Assembly (NCBI GenBank): GCA_030693565.1
Contig: JAUYAJ010000393.1
Span: 1 to 5,122 of the forward strand
Direction: 5' to 3'
Length of the DNA: 5,122 bases
DNA from: Rubrivivax sp.
GTDB lineage: Bacteria > Pseudomonadota > Gammaproteobacteria > Burkholderiales > Burkholderiaceae_C
Shown: one piece after another, positions 1 to 5,122 of the stretch
How the letters are laid out: each line of letters starts with the position of its first letter
How positions within the stretch are numbered: position 1 is the stretch's first letter
Translations under genes and position numbers: made by a program
Notes under the pieces: generated by a model
What the model saw: only the letters and a program-made list of their open reading frames with translations
Database searches by the model: none
Told to the model about the DNA's origin: nothing

Positions 1-2648
1 TGATGCAGTACGCGCTGCCGCTGGAGAGCCCGCCGCTGCTGGTGGTCAGCGACCGCCTGCGCATCGAGGTGCACACGCATTTCACCGGCACGCCCAGCGA
101 ATGCCACCGCTTCGCGCTGGCCGACATCGCCGACCTGGCCGTGCAGCAGCGCCTGCGCGCCCTGTGGCAGGCGCCCGACAGCTTCAAACCGCAGCGCAGC
201 AACCGCGACATCACCGAAGCCGCCGCGCGCACCTTTGCCGGTGCCGCCGAGCGCTTGCGCGCCGCCGGCGTGCCGGCGGCCACGGTCAGCCACTTCCTCA
301 CCCAATGCCTGTTCTGCTTCTTCGCCGAAGACGTGGGCTTGCTGCCGGCGCGGCTGTTCGAGCGCCTGATGGGCGCGCAGGTGACGCCGGTGCGGCTGCG
401 CACCCAGCTGCAAAGCCTGTTCGAAACCATGCGCGCCGGCGGCTTGTTCGGCGTCGACGACCTGCCCTGGTTCAACGGCGGCCTGTTCGCCGCCATCGAG
501 GTGCCGGCGCTGGCCGACGCCGACGTGGCCGCTTTGCAGGCCGCCAGCGGCCTGAACTGGAGTGCCATCGATCCCAGCATCTTCGGCACCTTGTTCGAGC
601 GCGGCCTGGACCCCGGCAAGCGCAGCCAGCTCGGCGCGCATTACACCGACCCGGCCACCATCGCGCGCCTGGTCGAGCCGGTGGTGCAGCGGCCCTTGCT
701 GGCCGAATGGCAGCAGCACCGGCAGCGGCTTCAGGCCGCGCTGGCCAAGAGCAAGAAGCATGGCGACAAAGGCTGGCGCGACGCGCAGGCGGCTTTCGTC
801 GGTTTTCTCGAGCGGCTGAAGGGCTACCGCGTGCTCGACCCCGCCTGCGGCAGCGGCAACTTCCTCTACCTGGCGCTCAAATGCCTGAAGGACATCGAAC
901 ACCAGGTGAACCTGGAGGCCGAGGCGCTGGGCCTGGAGCGCCAGTACGACGTCACCGGCCCGCACAACGTGCTGGGCATCGAGCTCAACGAATACGCCGC
1001 CGAGCTGGCGCGCGTGACGGTGTGGATCGGCGAGCTGCAATGGCGCATCCAGCGCGGCTACGGCTTCAAGACGCACCCGGTGCTCGAAGCGCTGGACCAC
1101 ATCGAGTGCCGCGACGCGGTGCTCGGGCCTGACGGGCGCGAGGCGATCTGGCCGCGGGCCGATGCGGTGGTGGGCAATCCGCCGTTCCTCGGCACCAAGA
1201 AGCAATGGGGTGAATTGGGAGTGGAGTACTCCGAGCGGCTGAGAGCAGCCTACGCCGGACGCGTGCCAGGCTTTGCGGATCTGGTGTGCTACTGGTTCGA
1301 GAAAGCGCGCGCGCAAATCGAAGCCGGTCGGCTGCAGCGTGCTGGACTGGTGGCGACAAACTCGATACGCGGCGGCGCGAATCGCGAGGTGCTCGATCGA
1401 ATTTCCGAGACTGGAGAAATTTACGACGCATGGGCTGACCTTGCGTGGGTCAATGACGGCGCCGCGGTTCGAGTCTCGCTGGTCGCCTTTGGCTCAAAAG
1501 GGCTGGCAGATGCGCGCTATCTTGGCGGCGAGCCTGTGGCATTGGTCAATGCCGACTTGACAGCTGGCGTGGATGTCGCAAGCGCGTCCAAGCTGTTTGA
1601 AGGCAAGGATGCTGCCTTCATGGGTTGCGTCAAGGCCGGCAAGTTCGACGTTCCGCGCCAGCAGGCGGCGATGTGGCTGGCCGAGCCGAACCCACATGGA
1701 CGGTCGAGCGCTGATGTGTTGCGCCGCTCGGCGAATGGCATGGACCTCGCCCGGCGTTGGTCTGAGACATGGGTGATCGATTTCGGCGTTGATCGCAGTG
1801 AACTTGATGCGTCGTACTTCGCCGCACCCTTCGAGCACGTCCAGCGGGTGGTCAAGCCAACGCGGGCGCTGAGTAACCGCAAGTCTTATCGCGAGCGCTG
1901 GTGGTTGTTCGCGGAGCCGACGCCGAAGATGCGAAGCCGCATCGCACCGCTTCCCAGGTACATCGCCACGCCGATCGTCGCCAAGCACCGGCTTTTCGCT
2001 TGGTTGGATCGAACCGTGTTGCCGGACCATGCCCTCATCGTCACCGCCCGCGCCGACGACACCACCTTCGGCATCCTGCACAGCCGCTTCCACGAACTCT
2101 GGTCGCTGCGCCTGGGCAGCTCGCTGGAAGACCGGCCCCGCTACACCCCCACCACCTGCTTCGAAACCTTCCCCTTTCCGGCCGGCCTGACGCCGGCCGA
2201 CACGGCGCACCAGCGCATCGAAACCATCGACGGCGGCGCCGTGATCCCGGCCGGGCTGAACCCCGAGGCGCGCGCCCGCGCCGAGCCCATCGCCCGCGCC
2301 GCGCAGCGCCTGGTGACGCTGCGTGACGCCTGGCTCAACCCGCCCGAGTGGACCGAGCGCAGCCCCGAAGTGGTGCCGCTGGGCCTGGCGGTGTCGCCTT
2401 ACCCCGACCGCATCGTCGCCAAGGCGGGCTTCGAAGCCGAACTCGCCCAGCGCACGCTCACCAAGCTGTACAACCAGCGCCCGGCCTGGCTGGCCCAGGC
2501 CCACGCGGCGCTGGACGCCGCGGTGGCGGCGGCTTACGGCTGGGCCGATGCGGCGCCGGCGCTGGCCGATGAAGAAGTCTTGCGGCGCCTGCTGGCCTTG
2601 AACCTGGAGCGGGCCGGTCACGCCGCGGCACTGCAGGCCGGCCGATAA
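1..2648 (+). CDS. MmeI-like (type IIL) DNA adenine methyltransferase / restriction enzyme, 5' end missing
   Basis: A single-chain enzyme predicted to methylate adenine N6 in DNA using S-adenosylmethionine and, if its N-terminal nuclease is intact, to cut unmodified DNA. Counting from the ATG at position 3, 881 residues are visible: a helical linker (about 60-200) with WFNGGLF and GTLFERGLDP; motif X, LGAHYT (210-215); motif I, LDPACGSGNF (278-287); acidic E327 in GIELNE (motif II); D371 (motif III); catalytic motif IV, NPPF (392-395), typical of gamma-class N6-adenine methylases; then the expected target recognition region, ending near HSRFHELW (693 on) and TTCFETFPFP (717-726); then a C-terminal domain. 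That ATG is probably not the start. The protein opens inside the family's QLxxYxxxLExPPLLVVSD segment, and the base triplet before it ends in TG, fitting a Leu codon, so roughly 80-100 residues with the PD-(D/E)XK nuclease motif should lie upstream. BREX PglX or DISARM DrmMI are less likely alternatives. The family call is strong; restriction activity is unproven. Confidence 0.9.
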   Translation, partial: MQYALPLESPPLLVVSDRLRIEVHTHFTGTPSECHRFALADIADLAVQQRLRALWQAPDSFKPQRSNRDITEAAARTFAGAAERLRAAGVPAATVSHFLTQCLFCFFAEDVGLLPARLFERLMGAQVTPVRLRTQLQSLFETMRAGGLFGVDDLPWFNGGLFAAIEVPALADADVAALQAASGLNWSAIDPSIFGTLFERGLDPGKRSQLGAHYTDPATIARLVEPVVQRPLLAEWQQHRQRLQAALAKSKKHGDKGWRDAQAAFVGFLERLKGYRVLDPACGSGNFLYLALKCLKDIEHQVNLEAEALGLERQYDVTGPHNVLGIELNEYAAELARVTVWIGELQWRIQRGYGFKTHPVLEALDHIECRDAVLGPDGREAIWPRADAVVGNPPFLGTKKQWGELGVEYSERLRAAYAGRVPGFADLVCYWFEKARAQIEAGRLQRAGLVATNSIRGGANREVLDRISETGEIYDAWADLAWVNDGAAVRVSLVAFGSKGLADARYLGGEPVALVNADLTAGVDVASASKLFEGKDAAFMGCVKAGKFDVPRQQAAMWLAEPNPHGRSSADVLRRSANGMDLARRWSETWVIDFGVDRSELDASYFAAPFEHVQRVVKPTRALSNRKSYRERWWLFAEPTPKMRSRIAPLPRYIATPIVAKHRLFAWLDRTVLPDHALIVTARADDTTFGILHSRFHELWSLRLGSSLEDRPRYTPTTCFETFPFPAGLTPADTAHQRIETIDGGAVIPAGLNPEARARAEPIARAAQRLVTLRDAWLNPPEWTERSPEVVPLGLAVSPYPDRIVAKAGFEAELAQRTLTKLYNQRPAWLAQAHAALDAAVAAAYGWADAAPALADEEVLRRLLALNLERAGHAAALQAGR
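1203..2030 (+). other. Codon-usage island covering the post-motif-IV and target recognition half of the methyltransferase
   Basis: Codons ending in A or T, counted by hand in the gene's frame, number 5 of 67 at 1002-1202, 19 of 59 at 1203-1379, 28 of 67 at 1380-1580, 24 of 93 at 1581-1859, and 5 of 61 at 2040-2222. The left change falls just after motif IV (NPPFLG), the right one near the codons for LPDHAL. Codons rare in the flanks (AGA, ATA, GGA) appear inside. The reading frame stays open and family motifs continue (LVATNSIRGG, YIATPIVAKHRL), so the protein looks intact. The part expected to read the DNA target appears to have a different history from the rest, consistent with allele replacement by recombination. 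Edges are approximate. Confidence 0.6.
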
Positions 2649-2655
2649 TGCCCGC

Positions 2656-2997
2656 ATGAATGACGGCCTCGCCCCTGGACTGCGCAGCCAGCATGGCGCC
2701 GTGGCTGCGCTGTGCGAAACCTATGGCGTTTCGCGTCTTGAGGTGTTCGGCTCGGCGGCAGACGGCGGCTTCGACCCCGCGCGCAGTGACTTCGACTTCA
2801 TCGCGCGCTTCGAGCCCGACGCATCGCAGTCGCTGGCGCGCCGCTATGTCGCGTTCTGCGAAGCCTTGGAACAGTTGCTGGGCCGGCGCGTCGACGTGAT
2901 GACCGATCGGCCGATCGAGAACCCCTATTTCCGCCGCGCCGTCGATGCGTCGCGCCGCGACTTCTATGTCCGACCGGCTGCACAAGCACCTGCATGA
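2656..2997 (+). CDS. mntA: MntA-type minimal nucleotidyltransferase antitoxin
   Basis: A 113-residue protein of the minimal nucleotidyltransferase family, the antitoxin of HEPN/MNT toxin-antitoxin pairs. In characterised members it neutralises the HEPN RNase by transferring AMP from ATP onto a tyrosine of the toxin. The signature is complete: GS at 32-33 within VFGSAADGGF, the metal-binding aspartates D45 and D47 in SDFDF, and a third acidic residue, D80, in RVDVMTD. The length is normal for the family and there is no signal peptide or membrane segment, so it should be cytoplasmic. The ATG lies 7 bases after the methyltransferase stop. No good Shine-Dalgarno precedes it and no other in-frame start lies nearby, so translation may depend on ribosomes finishing the upstream gene. 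Its 3' end overlaps hepT. Family assignment is very likely; AMPylation of the partner is inferred from relatives. Confidence 0.9.
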   Translation: MNDGLAPGLRSQHGAVAALCETYGVSRLEVFGSAADGGFDPARSDFDFIARFEPDASQSLARRYVAFCEALEQLLGRRVDVMTDRPIENPYFRRAVDASRRDFYVRPAAQAPA

Positions 2998-3307
2998 CGC
3001 TTTGACCGCAGCGCGCCGCGCCGTGGAGTATCTGGGCGGGGCAACGCTGCAGGCCTATGGCGCCAGCGGCTTGACGCGCTCGGCGGTGGAGCGGCAGCTG
3101 GAGATCCTGGGCGAGGCCTGTCGTCGTGCGCTCGAAGAACGGCCGGAATTGCGTCGCTCCATGCCTGAAACGGCGCTGGCCGTCGCATTGCGCAACCGCC
3201 TGATCCACGGCTACGACGGCGTCGACGATGCGATCGTTCACGACACCGTGGTCAAGGATTTGCCGACACTCATCGACGCGCTGGCGCGGGAATTGCACAA
3301 GGGCTGA
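2966..3307 (+). CDS. hepT: HepT-type HEPN ribonuclease toxin (DUF86)
   Basis: A small all-helical HEPN-domain protein, 113 residues from this start, predicted to be the RNase toxin held in check by MntA next door. Characterised relatives cut RNA, in at least one case tRNA 3' ends, and stop growth when released. The conserved SAVERQLEILGEA helix is at about 39-51, and the catalytic R-x4-H motif is at R76 to H81 within RNRLIHGY, followed by Y83, giving the full R-x4-H-x-Y pattern. I prefer the ATG at 2966 because MSDRLHKHL matches where relatives begin. A start at 2945 would add seven residues (MRRAATS) with no family counterpart. Neither has a strong ribosome binding site. The 32-base overlap with mntA points to coupled translation, as expected for a toxin and its antitoxin. 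No truncation or lost catalytic residue is seen. Confidence 0.9.
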   Translation: MSDRLHKHLHDALTAARRAVEYLGGATLQAYGASGLTRSAVERQLEILGEACRRALEERPELRRSMPETALAVALRNRLIHGYDGVDDAIVHDTVVKDLPTLIDALARELHKG

Positions 3308-3400
3308 TCGCGGCCGGCCAGGCGCTGCCCTGACCCCGCACCCCGAGCGGCGGCTTGCGGCACACTCGCTCTCCAGTGTTCACCCGAAGGAGCTTGCGCA
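3308..3400 (+). promoter_or_regulatory. Intergenic region upstream of ltnD, likely promoter/operator region
   Basis: This 93-base stretch is the only sizeable gap between genes and separates the defence block from the threonate operon, so a promoter for ltnD is expected here. I see no convincing -35/-10 pair: TTGCGG at 3355-3360 could be a -35, but nothing like TATAAT follows at the right distance. An inverted repeat, ACACT (3362-3366), 8 bases, AGTGT (3375-3379), sits just upstream of the ribosome binding site and could be half of a regulator site or chance. No hairpin followed by a T-run marks the end of hepT. Confidence 0.35.
3387..3392 (+). promoter_or_regulatory. Ribosome binding site of ltnD
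   Basis: AAGGAG lies 8 bases before the ATG at 3401, a near-consensus Shine-Dalgarno at ideal spacing. It fixes the ltnD start and is the strongest such site in the window, in contrast with mntA and hepT, which have none. Confidence 0.85.
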
Positions 3401-4306
3401 ATGAATCCGCCTCCCAGCCAAGTTGGCTTGATCGGCCTGGGCGCCATGGGCCTGGGCATGGCCGGCTCGCTGCGCCGCGCCGGCATGGCGCCGCGGGTCT
3501 TCGACCTGCGGCCACAAGTCGCTGCCGATTTCGCGCGCGACGGCGGCCAGGCCTGCGCCAGCGCGGCCGAACTGGCGGCGGCCAGCGACGTCGTCGTCAG
3601 CGTCGTCGTCAACGCCGCGCAGACCGAGGACTTGCTGTTCGGCCGCGGCGCGGTGGCGCAGGCGATGCGCCCGGGCAGCGTGTTCGTGATGTGCTCCACC
3701 GTCGACCCGCACTGGTCGGCGGCGCTGGAGGAAAAGCTGCAGGCGCTGGGCCTGCTCTACCTGGACGCGCCGATCTCCGGCGGCGCTGCCAAGGCGGCCA
3801 GCGGCCAGATGACGATGATGACTGCCGGCAGCGCCGCCGCCTACGCCAAATGCCAGCCGGCGCTGGACGCCATGGCGGCCAACGTCTACAAGCTCGGCGA
3901 ACGCGCCGGCGCCGGCAGCAAGGTCAAGGTCATCAACCAGCTGCTGGCCGGCGTGCACATCGCCGCCGCCGCCGAGGCGATGGCCCTGGGCTTGCGCGAA
4001 GGTGTCGACGCCGCGGCGCTGTACGAGGTCATCACCCACAGCGCCGGCAACAGCTGGATGTTCGAGAACCGCATGGCCCATGTGCTGGCCGGCGACTACA
4101 CGCCGCTGTCGGCGGTGGACATCTTCGTCAAAGACCTCGGCTTGGTGCTCGACCTGGCGCGCGCCAGCAAGTTTCCGCTGCCGCTGTCGGCCACCGCGCA
4201 CCAGATGTTCATGCAGGCCTCGAGCGCCGGCCACGCCAAGGAAGACGACAGCGCGGTGATCAAGATCTTCCCCGGCATCGAGCTGCCCAAAGGCAAAGCG
4301 CCATGA
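3401..4306 (+). CDS. ltnD: L-threonate dehydrogenase, beta-hydroxyacid dehydrogenase family
   Basis: A 301-residue NAD(P)-dependent dehydrogenase of the 3-hydroxyisobutyrate / 6-phosphogluconate dehydrogenase-like family, predicted to oxidise L-threonate to 2-oxo-tetronate in the cytoplasm. The N-terminal Rossmann fold starts at once with VGLIGLGAMG, whose G12-x-G14-x-x-G17 binds the dinucleotide. The substrate loop is DAPISGG (122-128). The catalytic lysine is K176 in GAGSKVKVINQ; the second Asn of the usual KxxNN is Gln, as I recall for LtnD-like members. A second conserved lysine, K244, lies in FVKDLGL in the helical C-terminal domain. Length is normal for the family and the start is fixed by a strong ribosome binding site. 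The stop overlaps the otnK start in an ATGA, so the two are co-translated. The specific substrate is inferred mainly from this pairing; by fold alone it could be another hydroxyacid dehydrogenase. Confidence 0.88.
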   Translation: MNPPPSQVGLIGLGAMGLGMAGSLRRAGMAPRVFDLRPQVAADFARDGGQACASAAELAAASDVVVSVVVNAAQTEDLLFGRGAVAQAMRPGSVFVMCSTVDPHWSAALEEKLQALGLLYLDAPISGGAAKAASGQMTMMTAGSAAAYAKCQPALDAMAANVYKLGERAGAGSKVKVINQLLAGVHIAAAAEAMALGLREGVDAAALYEVITHSAGNSWMFENRMAHVLAGDYTPLSAVDIFVKDLGLVLDLARASKFPLPLSATAHQMFMQASSAGHAKEDDSAVIKIFPGIELPKGKAP

Positions 4307-5122
4307 GCCTGAAGCTGGGCTGCATCGCCGACGACTTCACCGGCGCCACCGACCTGGCCAACAACCTGGTGCGCGCCGGCATGCGCACGGTGCAGGTGAT
4401 CGGCGTGCCGGGCGGCGCATTGCCCGACGCCGACGCCGTGGTCGTGGCGCTGAAGTCGCGCACCGCGCCGGTGGCGCAGGCGGTGTTTGAGGCGCTGGCG
4501 GCGGCGCGCTGGTTGCGCCAGGACGCGCCGGCGCAGATCTACTTCAAGGTCTGCTCGACCTTCGACTCCACGGCCGAGGGCAACATCGGCCCGGTGGCCG
4601 AGGCCTTGATGGGCCTGCTGCAGGCCGACTTCGTGCCGGTCACGCCGGCTTTTCCCGAAGCCGGGCGCACGGTGTTCAAAGGCCATCTCTTCGTCGGTGA
4701 CCAGCTGCTGTCGGACAGCCCGATGCGCCAGCACCCGCTGACGCCGATGATCGACGCCAACCTGGTGCGTGTGCTGCAAGCCCAGTTGCGCCAACAGCGC
4801 GTCGGCCTGATCGACCAGCGCACGGTGGCGGCCGGCGCCGGTGTCATCGCTGCGCGCATGGCGGCGCTGCGCGCGCAAGGCGTGGCGCTGGCCATCGTCG
4901 ACGCCATCGCCGACGACGACTTGCGCCGCTTGGCCGAAGCCTCGGTGGCGCTGCCGCTGGTGGTGGCCGGCTCCGGGCTGGCGATCGGCATCCCGGCTTT
5001 GCACGGGCTGCAGCCCGACGCCCAGGCGGCGCAATTGCCGCCCGCGCGGGGCACACGCGCCATCGTTTCGGGCAGTTGTTCGGCGGCCACCAACGCCCAG
5101 GTGACCGCTTTCATCGAGCGCG
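4303..5122 (+). CDS. otnK: 3-oxo-tetronate kinase (four-carbon acid sugar kinase), 3' end missing
   Basis: The first 273 residues of an ATP-dependent kinase of the four-carbon acid sugar kinase family (formerly DUF1537), predicted to phosphorylate 3-oxo-tetronate to its 4-phosphate for decarboxylation by OtnC. Visible motifs are the N-terminal substrate-site ADDFTGATD (9-17), YFKVCSTFDST (80-90), VTPAFPEAGR (113-122), the following GHLFVGDQLLSDSPMR stretch, and VSGSCSAATN (255-264), which opens the nucleotide-binding C-terminal domain. The family is usually about 420-430 residues, so some 150 are beyond the right edge; the frame is open to the last base. The ATG overlaps the ltnD stop (ATGA), with a weak AAAGG at 4289-4293 as a possible ribosome binding site. 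A related threonate/erythronate kinase (DtnK type) is the main alternative, but the ltnD partner favours OtnK. Confidence 0.9.
   Translation, partial: MSLKLGCIADDFTGATDLANNLVRAGMRTVQVIGVPGGALPDADAVVVALKSRTAPVAQAVFEALAAARWLRQDAPAQIYFKVCSTFDSTAEGNIGPVAEALMGLLQADFVPVTPAFPEAGRTVFKGHLFVGDQLLSDSPMRQHPLTPMIDANLVRVLQAQLRQQRVGLIDQRTVAAGAGVIAARMAALRAQGVALAIVDAIADDDLRRLAEASVALPLVVAGSGLAIGIPALHGLQPDAQAAQLPPARGTRAIVSGSCSAATNAQVTAFIER

Noticed and set aside
101..1132. A 343-codon open frame on the plus strand inside the methyltransferase gene.
   Set aside because: It is an Arg/Ala-rich out-of-frame shadow with no recognisable motif, while the other frame carries motifs X, I, II and III.
1494..2657. A 387-codon open frame on the minus strand opposite the methyltransferase.
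   Set aside because: It is Arg/Gly/Gln-rich, shows no domain I recognise, and lies entirely antisense to a gene with clear family motifs. High GC makes such frames common.
2904..2917. A perfect 14-base palindrome, CGATCGGCCGATCG, inside mntA.
   Set aside because: It lies in codons for the conserved TDRPIE region, and in DNA this GC-rich about one such palindrome is expected by chance in 5 kb.
2636..3319. Two copies of GGCCGGCC (2636-2643 and 3312-3319) flanking mntA-hepT, considered as possible insertion boundary repeats.
   Set aside because: The match stops at eight bases of pure G/C, the flanks differ, and the first copy lies within methyltransferase codons. Chance is the simplest explanation.
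3303..3345. A possible terminator after hepT.
   Set aside because: The region is GC-rich, but I found no stable stem followed by a run of T.
3590..3613. A near-perfect 12-base tandem duplication (GTCGTCGTCAGC / GTCGTCGTCAAC) in ltnD.
   Set aside because: It encodes the VVVSVVVN strand expected in this family's Rossmann fold, so protein constraint plus codon bias explains it.
4096..5034. A 312-codon open frame on the minus strand opposite ltnD and otnK.
   Set aside because: Its composition (His, Arg, Gln, Ala) is typical of an antisense shadow of high-GC coding DNA, and otnK motifs on the plus strand explain the region.

Overview
The window looks like chromosomal DNA of a high-GC proteobacterium. 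The near-exclusive use of G/C-ending codons and the style of the C4-acid-sugar genes suggest a Burkholderiales-type betaproteobacterium, but this is inferred from composition and family resemblance only. All recognisable genes are on the + strand and tightly packed. No RNA gene, IS element, CRISPR array or long tandem repeat was seen.

Positions 1-3307 are a defence block. The first gene, cut by the left edge, is a large single-chain DNA adenine methyltransferase / restriction enzyme of the MmeI-like (type IIL) kind. Seven bases after its stop comes a two-gene toxin-antitoxin module: mntA, a minimal nucleotidyltransferase antitoxin, and hepT, a HEPN RNase toxin. They overlap by about 32 bases. 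The spacing suggests one transcript carrying restriction-modification and an AMPylation-controlled RNase. Within the methyltransferase gene, about 1203-2030 (everything after motif IV, including the expected target recognition domain) has clearly different codon use from both flanks. This suggests that the specificity half was exchanged by recombination.

Positions 3308-3400 are the only real intergenic gap. It holds a good ribosome binding site and a weak inverted repeat, but no convincing promoter or terminator.

Positions 3401-5122 start a catabolic operon: ltnD (L-threonate dehydrogenase, beta-hydroxyacid dehydrogenase family) overlaps by four bases (ATGA) with otnK (3-oxo-tetronate kinase), which runs off the right edge. 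In the known pathway LtnD oxidises L-threonate to 2-oxo-tetronate, an isomerase (OtnI) gives 3-oxo-tetronate, OtnK phosphorylates it and OtnC decarboxylates it to dihydroxyacetone phosphate; the last genes would be expected downstream. The defence block thus sits directly against a metabolic operon, and the gap probably marks one edge of an accessory insertion.

No wholly new system is evident. The points most worth a second look are the mosaic methyltransferase, its tight coupling to mntA-hepT, and the variant HepT active-site motif.
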